A stretch of DNA of 64,000 nt from Mucilaginibacter sp. CSA2-8R (GTDB lineage Bacteria; Bacteroidota; Bacteroidia; Sphingobacteriales; Sphingobacteriaceae): assembly GCF_038806765.1 (NCBI RefSeq), contig NZ_CP152389.1, forward strand, positions 496,001 to 560,000, given 5' to 3'. Below, piece after piece: positions 1-8,677 of this stretch. A program made the position numbers and the translations under genes. How positions within the stretch are numbered: the stretch's first letter is position 1; each line of letters opens with the position of its first letter. A model generated the notes under the pieces. The model was not told the origin of the DNA. It saw only the letters and a program-made list of their open reading frames with translations, and made no database searches.

Positions 1-1608
1 GTCAATGCCGCTGATGGTAAAGAATTAGCTACTTCAGTTTTTTATTATCCCCGCTGGCAAAAGCAATTGTACTGCAACGCCGCCCAAAATCAATTCAGGC
101 AGCACCCGCTCGATTATATCGAAGGGCTGGAACATACCATTAAAGCTTGTATTGCCAAAGCCGGACCGGAAGTGGCTGCGCAGATTAAAGCCATAGCGGT
201 TGATACCACCGGCTCAACCCCGGTAGCGGTTGATAAACAAGGCGTACCTTTAGCTTTATTACCCGAATTTTCAGAACATCCTGGAGCCATGTTTGTGCTT
301 TGGAAAGATCATACCTCAGTACAGGAAGCTGCCGAAATTAACGAGCACGCCACCAAATTTGATACCAATTACCTGCAATATGTAGGCGGCATTTACTCAT
401 CCGAGTGGTTTTGGGCAAAGCTGCTGCACATCCTCCGTACCGACGAGAAAGTACGTGATGCCGTTTACTCCTGGGTAGAGCATTGCGACTGGGTTCCGTT
501 TTTACTGACTGGTGGTACCGACGCTAACAAAATTATGCGCGGCCGCTGCTCGGCAGGGCACAAAGCCCTTTGGGCCGAAGAGTTTGGCGGTTTGCCGCCT
601 GATGAGTTTTTCTCCTCATTAGACCCGCTGCTGAAAGGCTTTACCGAACGTTTATATAAAGACACTTATACTTCTGATGTGTCAGCAGGAAACTTATCGG
701 CCGAGTGGGCTAGCCGTTTAGGTTTGTCAACTGATGTGCTGGTTGGCGTAGGCGCTTTTGATGCGCACATGGGGGCCGTTGGTGGCCAGATTGAGCCTTA
801 CCACCTGAGTAAGGTAATGGGTACTTCTACCTGCGATATCCTGGTAGCACCTAACCGCGACATGGACGGTAAACTGGTAAAGGGTATTTGCGGACAGGTT
901 GATGGTTCGGTTATCCCGGGTATGGCCGGTTTAGAGGCTGGGCAATCTGCCTTTGGCGATACTTATGCCTGGTTTAAAAACCTGGTAGCCTGGCCGGTGC
1001 AAAATCTCATGGCCGGTTCTAAAGTGATTGATGAGCAAACTGCAGGTGCATTGCAGGAAGAAATGATAGGTCGTATCATCCCTGAGCTGAGCAAGCAAGC
1101 TGCAGCTTTACCGCTGGATGAAAAAGCAGAGTTGGCTACCGATTGGTTTAACGGCCGCCGCACGCCTGATGCTAATCAATTGTTAAAAGGAACCATTACT
1201 GGTTTAGGTTTGGGCAGCGATGCGCCACGCGTATTCCGTGCCCTGGCCGAGGCTACCTGCTTTGGCGCCCGCAGCATTGTAGAGCGTTTCAGAAGCGAAG
1301 GTGTACCGGTAGAAGCCATTATTGGTATTGGTGGTGTGGCTAAAAAATCACCTTACATTATGCAAATGATGGCCGATGTATTGCAGATGCCTATCCGCAT
1401 ACACCAGTTTGAACATACCTGTGCTTTAGGTGCAGCCATGTTTGCCGCTACCGTTGCCGGTGTTTACCCTAAAGTAGAGGAAGCAATGACTGCTATGGGT
1501 GGTGGTTTTGACGTAGAGTATTCACCTAACGCAGCTAATACCGAGTTTTATAACAAACGCTACCAGCAATATCAAAAACTAGGTGCTTTTACCGAAACTA
1601 CTGTTTAA
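1..1608 (+). CDS. araB: Ribulokinase AraB (5'-partial)
   Basis: FGGY-family carbohydrate kinase that phosphorylates L-ribulose with ATP to L-ribulose-5-phosphate in L-arabinose catabolism, in the cytoplasm. The frame is open from base 1, so the N-terminus lies outside the window; a TTG at 67 is only the first possible start inside it and is not the true one, because the residues before it also align with ribulokinases (YYPRW, then FRQHPLDYIEGLE). Recognisable motifs are DTTGSTPVAVD, GAFDAHMGAVGG, MGTSTCDI and EAGQSAFGDTYAWF. About 535 residues are visible, against roughly 560 for the family, so little is missing. It is followed 12 bp later by araD and then araA, the usual arabinose set. Confidence 0.96.
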   Translation, partial: VNAADGKELATSVFYYPRWQKQLYCNAAQNQFRQHPLDYIEGLEHTIKACIAKAGPEVAAQIKAIAVDTTGSTPVAVDKQGVPLALLPEFSEHPGAMFVLWKDHTSVQEAAEINEHATKFDTNYLQYVGGIYSSEWFWAKLLHILRTDEKVRDAVYSWVEHCDWVPFLLTGGTDANKIMRGRCSAGHKALWAEEFGGLPPDEFFSSLDPLLKGFTERLYKDTYTSDVSAGNLSAEWASRLGLSTDVLVGVGAFDAHMGAVGGQIEPYHLSKVMGTSTCDILVAPNRDMDGKLVKGICGQVDGSVIPGMAGLEAGQSAFGDTYAWFKNLVAWPVQNLMAGSKVIDEQTAGALQEEMIGRIIPELSKQAAALPLDEKAELATDWFNGRRTPDANQLLKGTITGLGLGSDAPRVFRALAEATCFGARSIVERFRSEGVPVEAIIGIGGVAKKSPYIMQMMADVLQMPIRIHQFEHTCALGAAMFAATVAGVYPKVEEAMTAMGGGFDVEYSPNAANTEFYNKRYQQYQKLGAFTETTV

Positions 1609-1620
1609 ACCCAAACTACG

Positions 1621-2316
1621 ATGTACGAACATATTCAGCAGGCCGCTTACGAGGCCAATATGGAACTGCCTAAGCTGGGCCTAGTTATTTTTACCTTCGG
1701 TAACGTTAGCGCAGCCGACCATAACTTAGGTGTATTTGCCATTAAACCCAGCGGCGTGCCTTACGAAGACCTTTCGCCCGAAAAAATGGTGATTGTTGAC
1801 TTTGAGGGTAAAACCGTGCAAGGCGACTTAAGACCGTCATCAGATACTAAAACCCATGCCGTGCTATATAAAAACTGGCCGGGCATAGGCGGTGTATGTC
1901 ATACCCACTCTACCTACGGTACAGCCTGGGCGCAATCACAACGTGATATTCCAATTTTCGGCACTACACATGCCGATTACAATACCGTAGATATCCCGTG
2001 TGCGCCGCCAATGATTGATGAGTACATTAAAGGCGACTACGAATATCAAACCGGTTTCCAAATTATGGATGTGTTCCGTGACAAAGGTTTAGATTATAAA
2101 GAGGTGGAGATGGTGTTGGTGGGTAACCATGCACCATTTAGCTGGGGCAAAACAGCAGCTAAAGCCGTGCATAACAGTGCGGTACTTGAAGCTATTGCTA
2201 AAATGGCATTACTTACCGAGCAAATTAACCCGCAGGCACCGCGTCTTAAAGATGCACTAATCCGCAAACACTACGAACGCAAACACGGACCGGATTCGTA
2301 TTACGGGCAGAGTTAG
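1621..2316 (+). CDS. araD: L-ribulose-5-phosphate 4-epimerase AraD
   Basis: Class II aldolase-fold epimerase that converts L-ribulose-5-phosphate to D-xylulose-5-phosphate, feeding arabinose into the pentose phosphate pathway. The 231-residue length is normal. The sequence shows GNVS near residue 27, KPSGVPYEDL at 42-51, the substrate-binding SSDTKTH at 73-79 and the zinc-binding His-Thr-His at 94-96, with a third histidine in the GNHAPFSWG segment near 170. It starts 12 bp after the araB stop, so the two are almost certainly cotranscribed. Confidence 0.97.
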   Translation: MYEHIQQAAYEANMELPKLGLVIFTFGNVSAADHNLGVFAIKPSGVPYEDLSPEKMVIVDFEGKTVQGDLRPSSDTKTHAVLYKNWPGIGGVCHTHSTYGTAWAQSQRDIPIFGTTHADYNTVDIPCAPPMIDEYIKGDYEYQTGFQIMDVFRDKGLDYKEVEMVLVGNHAPFSWGKTAAKAVHNSAVLEAIAKMALLTEQINPQAPRLKDALIRKHYERKHGPDSYYGQS

Positions 2317-2431
2317 TTGATAGGTTGATAAGTGAGTAGTTAGATAGGTTTTAAGCATTATAACCTATTCGATTATTCATTTAATTTCATCTTCAACTAC
2401 TTAACCAATCAACAATTTAACTAATCAACTA
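2314..2431 (+). repeat. Nested inverted repeats in araD-araA gap
   Basis: The 117-bp gap between araD and araA is AT-rich and built of inverted repeats. The outermost arms TAGTTGAT (2314-2321, overlapping the araD stop) and ATCAACTA (2424-2431) are perfect, and the flanking sequence pairs imperfectly. An inner pair, ATAGGTT (2344-2350) and AACCTAT (2362-2368), is also perfect. The transcript could fold into a long imperfect hairpin just before the araA start. Function is unknown; an mRNA processing or stability element, or a dispersed intergenic repeat, would fit. Confidence 0.45.
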
Positions 2432-2433
2432 AA

Positions 2434-3933
2434 ATGATAAATTTAAAAGAACTTGAAGTCTGGTTTGTAACCGGTAGTCAGGATTTATATGGCGAGGAAA
2501 CCTTAAAGCAGGTTGCTGAACACTCGCAAGAGATTGCCCGCGGTTTGGATGGTATGGCCGATGTACCGGTGAAAGTTGTGTTTAAACCTACCGTAAAATC
2601 GTCAGAAGAAATTTATAGCCTGGTACAGCAAGCTAACGTAGCTACAGATTGTATCGGTTTAATTACCTGGATGCATACATTTTCGCCTGCTAAAATGTGG
2701 ATCCGCGGATTGAGCATTCTTAAAAAGCCAATCCTGCACTTACATACGCAATACAACAGCCAGATTCCATGGTCGAGTATTGATATGGATTTCATGAACC
2801 TGAACCAAAGCGCCCACGGCGACCGCGAGTTCGGTTTTATGGCATCGCGTATGCGTTTACGCCGTAAAGTGGTTGTAGGTCACTGGCAAGAAAAAGAAGT
2901 AGCTGAGCAAATTGGTGTTTGGGCACGTGCTGCCGCCGGATGGCATGATTGGCAAGGTGCTAAATTTGCCCGCTTTGGTGATAACATGCGCTATGTTGCC
3001 GTAACTGACGGCGATAAAGTGGAGGCCGAATTGCAATTTGGTTTCTCTGTAAACACTTACGGTATCGGCGATTTAGTACAAGTGATTAACGCACTCGATT
3101 ACTCTTTAATTGACCAGCAAATTGCCGAATATCACGATTTGTATGATGTAATGCCATCACTGCAAAAAGGTGGTGATCAGCATCAATCATTAATTGAGGC
3201 TGCTAAAATTGAGGTAGGTTTACGTACCTTCTTAAAACAAGGTGGCTTTAAAGGCTTTAGCGATACGTTTGAAGATTTGCACGGTATGGTACAATTACCA
3301 GGCATTGGTGCTCAGCGCTTAATGGCCGAAGGTTATGGCTTTGCCGGCGAAGGCGATTGGAAAACCGCTGCCTTGGTACGTGCCATGAAAGTAATGGGAG
3401 CTGGTTTGCCGGGCGGTAATGCCTTTATGGAAGATTATACTTACCATTTTGACGGCAACAACTCTATGGTATTGGGTTCGCACATGCTGGAGGTTGATCC
3501 GGCTATTGCTACCGGTAAACCAAAAGTTGAAGTACATCCGTTAGGTATTGGCGGTAAAGCCGACCCTGTACGTTTAGTATTTAACGTAGGTGGCGGTGCA
3601 GCATTAAATGCATCTATTGTGGATATGGGTAACCGTTTCCGCATGATTGTAAACGAAGTAGAAGCCGTTGAGCCGACTAACGAATTGCCTAACTTACCGG
3701 TAGCCCGTGTGTTATGGAAACCATATCCGGATATGAAAACCGGTTGTGCCGCCTGGATTCAGGCTGGTGGTGCACACCATACCTGTTACAGCCAAAACTT
3801 AACTGATGAGCATTTACATGCTTTTGCCGAAATGGCGGGTATTGAGTATTTGCTGATTGGCAAAGAAACCAAGCTACGCGAATTTCAGAAAGAAATTGCA
3901 TGGAATGATGCTTACTACAAGCTGATAAAATAA
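2434..3933 (+). CDS. araA: L-arabinose isomerase AraA
   Basis: Catalyses the Mn-dependent isomerisation of L-arabinose to L-ribulose, the first step of the pathway whose next steps are encoded just upstream. The 499-residue protein has the family N-terminus ([11 protein letters not shown], residues 12-22), the conserved [15 protein letters not shown] segment and a C-terminal GGAHHTCYS segment with active-site histidines. ATG at 2434 gives a canonical N-terminus. The gene is last in the araB-araD-araA set and is followed by a strong terminator. Confidence 0.98.
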   Translation: MINLKELEVWFVTGSQDLYGEETLKQVAEHSQEIARGLDGMADVPVKVVFKPTVKSSEEIYSLVQQANVATDCIGLITWMHTFSPAKMWIRGLSILKKPILHLHTQYNSQIPWSSIDMDFMNLNQSAHGDREFGFMASRMRLRRKVVVGHWQEKEVAEQIGVWARAAAGWHDWQGAKFARFGDNMRYVAVTDGDKVEAELQFGFSVNTYGIGDLVQVINALDYSLIDQQIAEYHDLYDVMPSLQKGGDQHQSLIEAAKIEVGLRTFLKQGGFKGFSDTFEDLHGMVQLPGIGAQRLMAEGYGFAGEGDWKTAALVRAMKVMGAGLPGGNAFMEDYTYHFDGNNSMVLGSHMLEVDPAIATGKPKVEVHPLGIGGKADPVRLVFNVGGGAALNASIVDMGNRFRMIVNEVEAVEPTNELPNLPVARVLWKPYPDMKTGCAAWIQAGGAHHTCYSQNLTDEHLHAFAEMAGIEYLLIGKETKLREFQKEIAWNDAYYKLIK

Positions 3934-3954
3934 TCAGACACAGTTCTAAATAAC

Positions 3955-3990
3955 AAAAGCCATCGTTTTTAAAAAGACGGTGGCTTTTTT
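3955..3990 (+). terminator. Rho-independent terminator after araA
   Basis: An 11-bp stem AAAAGCCATCG / CGGTGGCTTTT (one G-T pair) separated by an A/T loop and followed by a T-run, 20 bp after the araA stop. It also covers the upstream candidate start of the next gene (3980), which supports the internal ATG at 4067 instead. Confidence 0.88.
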
Positions 3991-4066
3991 GCTGACGAAA
4001 AATTATGATAGCGCTGTAACCAATCTTAAACATGTCGCGTCTTATCCATACAAACAATCCAATATC

Positions 4067-4807
4067 ATGAAATCATTAGCTACCATTTTAATCATAACCG
4101 CACTAAGTGCCGGCGTAAATAAATCTTCTTTCGCAGTTCCTGTTTCTGTATCAGTTGCCGGCGACAGAACAGAAATTCAGGACCGCCATTTGTCGGGCTT
4201 TTCATCTATAGATGTTTCCGGTTCTTTTGATGTGTTTATCACACAAGGAAGCACCGAGTCGGTAAAAGTGGAAGCAGAGCGTGGCGATTTGGATAAGATT
4301 GTTACCGAAGTAAAAAACGGCGTATTGCATATTGATAACAAGCGCTCTATGGGCGGCATGAGTTGGGATTGGGGTAACAGAAAAAGAATAGTAAGGGTAG
4401 TAGTGCGAAACGTGAATGCCGTTAATGTGAATGGCTCCGGTGATGTGGCTTTTAGTGAGGGACTGCGCACGCAATCACTGTCACTAATGGTAAGAGGTTC
4501 GGGCGATGTTGAAGGTCGTATAGAGGCTGAAAATCTGGAGTGCGGTATCTCAGGCTCGGGCGATGTAGCTTTGAGCGGCCGCGCCGATAATATTAGCGTA
4601 AAGGCATCCGGCTCCGGCGATTTTGATGCCCGCAAATTGCAATCTGTGAATGCGGCTGTAAAATTAAGCGGGTCGGGCGATGCAGTTGTCAATGCCAGCC
4701 AGCGAGTAGATGCTAAGGTATCAGGTTCTGGTGATATCCGGTATACCGGAGCTGCCAAACAAGTATCCACTTCCAAATCCGGCAGCGGCGATATCGGTAG
4801 GTTGTAG
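4067..4807 (+). CDS. Secreted DUF2807 (head GIN domain) protein with GSGD repeats
   Basis: A 246-residue exported protein of the DUF2807 / putative auto-transporter adhesin head GIN family. ATG at 4067 is chosen because it begins a signal peptide (MKSLATILIITALSAG) and because the longer frame from 3980 runs through the araA terminator. After an N-terminal segment the protein carries seven copies of a GSGD motif spaced about 16-20 residues apart, as expected for a right-handed beta-solenoid. The family is common in Bacteroidota and is presumed to act at the cell surface; no biochemical function is established. It is monocistronic, with terminators on both sides. Confidence 0.88.
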   Translation: MKSLATILIITALSAGVNKSSFAVPVSVSVAGDRTEIQDRHLSGFSSIDVSGSFDVFITQGSTESVKVEAERGDLDKIVTEVKNGVLHIDNKRSMGGMSWDWGNRKRIVRVVVRNVNAVNVNGSGDVAFSEGLRTQSLSLMVRGSGDVEGRIEAENLECGISGSGDVALSGRADNISVKASGSGDFDARKLQSVNAAVKLSGSGDAVVNASQRVDAKVSGSGDIRYTGAAKQVSTSKSGSGDIGRL

Positions 4808-4837
4808 TATTACACCAATAAAAGTTTATTGATGCTT

Positions 4838-4870
4838 AAAGGGTGCCAGGTTATGGCGCCCTTTGTTTTT
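4838..4870 (+). terminator. Terminator after the GSGD-repeat gene
   Basis: Stem AAAGGGTGCC / GGCGCCCTTT (one G-T pair) with a 7-nt loop followed by GTTTTT, about 30 bp after the stop at 4807. Confidence 0.85.
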
Positions 4871-4991
4871 GATGCCCTTGTTATCAAAAAAATGCGTATG
4901 ATGTGCTTTACAAAACATCGGCAGTTTGAAGCAATCACACCCTTGTTTATAGCAGTTGCTTGATTTTATTTAAGAGGTATATTTTAATGAA

Positions 4992-5028
4992 AACAAAAAA
5001 CGCCGGTGCTGCAAACAGCGCCGGCGTT
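4992..5028 (-). terminator. Terminator of the GT117-like gene
   Basis: Read on the minus strand, AACGCCGGCGCTG / CAGCACCGGCGTT forms a GC-rich hairpin followed by a T-run, 27 bp past the stop of the minus-strand gene that ends at 5055. Confidence 0.88.
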
Positions 5029-5054
5029 AAAAATTATAAAAACTTTATCGTCAA

Positions 5055-8000
5055 TTATTGCTGACCGCCAAGCACATTGCCAAACTTAGCTTCGTAGCCT
5101 TTAAACTGTGCGCTTAGCTTATTAAACAATGCTGTTTGTTTATGGATGGTGGTATACTCCATTAATCCGTTTAAAACGTACATTCCTAATTGAACATCGC
5201 GCTGGTTCAGTTCACCACCGCCATTTTGCATAATTTTATAGTTGTAATCAAGCAGGTTGGTAACAAAATCATCCAGTTGGTTAGTCCACTTCACAGCCAG
5301 TGCGGTTTGATTTAAATTGTATGCATTGTTGGTTAAATAAAACTTACGCAAAGCAATTTCACTATAAGGAATTTCATCCGGCATTACCTCAGCATAACGG
5401 TTCAGCGCCTTAATAGCTAAATCCTGGTGCCCTTCTTTAGTCAGGTTGGCAATTAATGAGTTAAACTGCTTCTGAATAATAGGTAAAAACATCGTAACCG
5501 ATTCATGATCTAAATATTTGGCATTTTTCATGTTGCCCCATTTAAACTTGGTCATCATGTTGTTATACATTACCAAAGTATTCATTGGGTCAGGGGCATT
5601 TTGAGCGGTATCTGGTTTTAATGGCTGCAGGTGGTAAGCAAAACCTTCATCATGTAAATATTTATCCAAGCCCATCATGTTTTCGCTGCCTACGGTAATG
5701 GCAAAATAAACAGGGCGTTTCCAGTTATTGTGCGACAAAATGTCTATTAAAGCCAGGTTGTCTTTAGTGACATAATTTGAGTTCATCTTCCAGGTAATGG
5801 CTGGTACAATGTCGGCTTTTTGATTGGCCGATACTGTGCCCGAACTAATCACGTCCTCTGGGTTAACTGTAATCTTGAAGTTTTTGGTAGGCAGATAGTT
5901 CTGTGATAAACCACTTTCATATTGAACTTTAGTGTCTGGGTTGTCAGAGGTGATAAAATCAAATACCTCTTTAAGTTCTGTGGTATCTTTAACATTCATC
6001 TGCTCGTTCCAGTATATAATATCGCGTACACCCGATGCAAACTTATTGTTAGGCATGGTAATAGGCAACGGCTCCGAATCATTCATCTTTTGTTTCATTT
6101 GGCGGATGTACCAATCAGTACCCAGCAAACTTAAGTTTACAATACGAACGTCGGGGCGTATACCTTCCACTTCCTGGGCAAACCATAATGGGTAAGTGTC
6201 ATTATCGCCATAAGTAAACAAAATAGCGTTCGGCGCGCAAGAGTTTAGGTAGTTGCTGGCCATATCGTGCGGCGTAAGCTTGGTAGAACGGTCATGGTCA
6301 TCCCACTCCTGGTTAGCCATCAGTACAGGTGCTGCCAGCAAACAAACTACAGTGGCAATACCGGCGCCAACTTTTGGGCTAACTACCTTACGCAGTAAAT
6401 CAGCAATAAACAATACGCCTAAGCCAATCCATATGGTAAATACGTAAAACGAACCGGCGTACGCATAATCACGTTCGCGTGGCTGTAACGGGTTTTGGTT
6501 AAGGTATAAAACAATAGCCAAACCGGTAAAGAAAAACAATACTGCTACCACACCGGCATCGCGCTTGCTGCGCTGAAAGTGATAGAATAAGCCCAATATG
6601 CCTATGATGAACGGCAGTGCAAATAAACGGTTATAGGCTTTACTCTGGGTTACCGTATAAGGCAGCGCTTTACCAAAGTTTAAACCGCTAATAAAGTTAC
6701 CGTCGGTTCCGTTACTATTATTCTGACCATCCATGTCGTTGGTACGGCCCCAAAAATTCCATAGAAAATAACGGTTATACATTTGCTGTACCTGCCAGCT
6801 AAAGAAGAAACCCATATTATGCTTCATGGTCGGAACTTCGTCCTGGCTCATCTGCAGCCACTCGCGGTAAAATGCCGATTTATTAGGATCGTTATCAAAT
6901 ATGCGAGGGAATACCGTGTTATGATCGTAAGTAGTTTTAAGCTTTTTGCCAGCTATTTCGTATTTAGTATCACCACGGCGATACAACGTGCCACCCTCAG
7001 TCTGGTCAACCGGCTTGCCGTCAAAGTACTGGCCATACACCAATGGTGTTTCGCCGTACTGGTCGCGGTTCAGGTAGCTGTTTAAGGCAAAGGCATCCTG
7101 CGGGTCACTGTTGTTTAAATTAGTACCGGCTTTAGCACGTATTACAATCATCACAAACGAGCTGTAACCAAACAAAATAAACAGTGTGCAGATCAGCACC
7201 ATGTTTAGCGAGTAGCGTTTTTCGCGTACTTTTAAAACATATTCTAAAAAGGCTAATACCGCACCGGCAGCAATAAAGCCCACTATGCCAGCACTAATGG
7301 TTAATGCCGCCACAAAAGCTGCTATGGCTGTAAATAAAGCTGCTTTTGATGTAGTTACTGAGTAGTACAAACCGGCAATTAAAGTAATAAGCACCAGTAA
7401 ATAAAATACAATAGCGCCGCTGTTAAAGCTAAAGCCAAGGGTATTCACAAACAATAAATCGGCATAGGCAGCGCCTTTAACAGTAAACTGTATAATGCCC
7501 CAAAGCACCAAACCCAATACAACCACACCTAAAATAAAGCTCCAGATGGTGCCCGATGCAGTAACATTTTTTGAACGGCGAAAGTAAAAAATTAAAGCTG
7601 CAACCGGTATAACCAGTAAGTTTAGCAAGTGTATACCGATGGATAAGCCCATGATGTAGGCAATAAATACAATCCAGCGGTCGGCCTGCGGCTCATCAGC
7701 ATGAGCATCAAATTTTAAAATAGCCCAGAATACAACAGCGGTACACAAAGACGATTGCGCATAAACCTCAGACTCAACTGCCGAAAACCAAAACGTATCT
7801 GAAAAAGTATAAGCCAATGCGCCTACCAAACCCGATCCTATAATTAAAATGAGATTGGTAGTATCCAGGTCTTCGGCTTTTTTAACCAATATTTTTTTGG
7901 CCAGCATGGTAATACTCCAAAACAAGAACAGTATAGTAGCGGCACTTGCCAGGGCCGAAGCCATGTTAGTCCAGAAAGCCACTTTAGTTACATCACCGAA

Positions 8001-8201
8001 AGAGAGTAATGAAAATGCTTTACCAATCATGGTAAACAACGGGGCACCTGGCTGGTGAGCTACTTGCAGACGGTAAATACAGGCAATAAATTCGCCGCAA
8101 TCCCAAAAGCTGGTAGATGGTTCGAGTGTTAAGGTGTAAGTAATGGCGGCAATTAAAAAGGCCAGCCAGCCAAACAGGTTATTGATCTTAGAATAATTCA
8201 T
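5055..8201 (-). CDS. Glycosyltransferase family 117 / DUF2723 membrane protein
   Basis: A 1048-residue multi-pass membrane protein of the DUF2723 family (GT117, related to protein O-mannosyltransferases and animal TMEM260). The N-terminus INNLFGWLAFLIAAITY leads into TLEPSTSFWDCGEFI, the family hallmark with the acidic residues proposed as catalytic, followed by LQVAHQPGAPLF. About a dozen hydrophobic segments fill roughly the first 650 residues; the C-terminal 400 residues are soluble and include a TYGDNDTYPLWFAQE segment. The likely role is transfer of sugar from a lipid-linked donor to periplasmic proteins (family knowledge; donor and target unknown). ATG at 8201 gives a normal N-terminus. 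It is transcribed alone, with its own terminator near 5000. Confidence 0.9.
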   Translation of the reverse strand: MNYSKINNLFGWLAFLIAAITYTLTLEPSTSFWDCGEFIACIYRLQVAHQPGAPLFTMIGKAFSLLSFGDVTKVAFWTNMASALASAATILFLFWSITMLAKKILVKKAEDLDTTNLILIIGSGLVGALAYTFSDTFWFSAVESEVYAQSSLCTAVVFWAILKFDAHADEPQADRWIVFIAYIMGLSIGIHLLNLLVIPVAALIFYFRRSKNVTASGTIWSFILGVVVLGLVLWGIIQFTVKGAAYADLLFVNTLGFSFNSGAIVFYLLVLITLIAGLYYSVTTSKAALFTAIAAFVAALTISAGIVGFIAAGAVLAFLEYVLKVREKRYSLNMVLICTLFILFGYSSFVMIVIRAKAGTNLNNSDPQDAFALNSYLNRDQYGETPLVYGQYFDGKPVDQTEGGTLYRRGDTKYEIAGKKLKTTYDHNTVFPRIFDNDPNKSAFYREWLQMSQDEVPTMKHNMGFFFSWQVQQMYNRYFLWNFWGRTNDMDGQNNSNGTDGNFISGLNFGKALPYTVTQSKAYNRLFALPFIIGILGLFYHFQRSKRDAGVVAVLFFFTGLAIVLYLNQNPLQPRERDYAYAGSFYVFTIWIGLGVLFIADLLRKVVSPKVGAGIATVVCLLAAPVLMANQEWDDHDRSTKLTPHDMASNYLNSCAPNAILFTYGDNDTYPLWFAQEVEGIRPDVRIVNLSLLGTDWYIRQMKQKMNDSEPLPITMPNNKFASGVRDIIYWNEQMNVKDTTELKEVFDFITSDNPDTKVQYESGLSQNYLPTKNFKITVNPEDVISSGTVSANQKADIVPAITWKMNSNYVTKDNLALIDILSHNNWKRPVYFAITVGSENMMGLDKYLHDEGFAYHLQPLKPDTAQNAPDPMNTLVMYNNMMTKFKWGNMKNAKYLDHESVTMFLPIIQKQFNSLIANLTKEGHQDLAIKALNRYAEVMPDEIPYSEIALRKFYLTNNAYNLNQTALAVKWTNQLDDFVTNLLDYNYKIMQNGGGELNQRDVQLGMYVLNGLMEYTTIHKQTALFNKLSAQFKGYEAKFGNVLGGQQ

Positions 8202-8354
8202 TGTTTATATTGAATACAATCTGTAGTTTACAAATTTTAAGCTGCCGAAATTAATAAATCTAAACGTAGGTTAGGTCAATAACTTATGGTTTAACATAAT
8301 TTTAACTGATATTCTGTGACTTAGCCAGACCCGTAAAATTTTTTGAAAAATATT

Positions 8355-8385
8355 TTTGCTGGTTTCAAAATTCGTCTTACATTTG
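8355..8385 (+). promoter_or_regulatory. Bacteroidota-type promoter of tRNA-Gln
   Basis: TTTG at 8355-8358 and TACATTTG at 8378-8385 are separated by 19 bp and match the Bacteroidota -33/-7 consensus TTTG / TAnnTTTG exactly. Predicted transcription starts near 8392, about 30 nt before the tRNA. Confidence 0.8.
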
Positions 8386-8422
8386 CATTCGATTTCGGAA
8401 CGGAAACAGAACGAAAGAGGAT

Positions 8423-8493
8423 TGTCCGATAGTATAAAGGTAGTACGACGGTTTTTGGTACCGTTTGTCTTGGTTCGAATCCAGGTCGGACAA
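8423..8493 (+). tRNA. tRNA-Gln (anticodon TTG)
   Basis: A 71-nt cloverleaf. The acceptor arms TGTCCGA (8423-8429) and TCGGACA (8486-8492) pair over 7 bp with discriminator A at 8493. The D stem is GTAT/GTAC, the anticodon stem ACGGT/ACCGT encloses the loop TTTTGGT with anticodon TTG at 8455-8457, and the T arm CTTGG/CCAGG encloses TTCGAAT. TTG decodes CAA, so the tRNA carries glutamine. CCA is not encoded. It is a lone tRNA with its own promoter and hairpin terminator. Confidence 0.96.
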
Positions 8494-8500
8494 CAAATAA

Positions 8501-8537
8501 AAAATTCGAATTTCAGATATTGGAATTCGAATTTTTT
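8501..8537 (+). terminator. AT-rich terminator after tRNA-Gln
   Basis: Perfect 12-bp inverted repeat AAAATTCGAATT (8501-8512) / AATTCGAATTTT (8524-8535) with an 11-nt loop and a T-run, starting 8 nt after the tRNA. Confidence 0.75.
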
Positions 8538-8677
8538 GTTTTAGCGAATATCCAATCGTTATCGTAATAATGATTGGATAGGTGCAAGGGTGAACAGTAA
8601 GATTTAAGTTTAAGCATAAATCCGGATAATGGCTGGTGTAAAAACCGGGCTGTTAATCCGCCATACGTATTAAGAAG

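Noticed and set aside
4177..4776. A 199-residue minus-strand frame opposite the GSGD-repeat gene, full of SPEP repeats.
   Set aside because: It is the antisense image of the GSGD codons (TCC GGC GAT-type repeats read backwards) and has no start context; the plus-strand gene has a signal peptide and family match.
8356..8544. A 62-residue frame across the tRNA region.
   Set aside because: It runs through the tRNA-Gln and its promoter and terminator and has no protein features.
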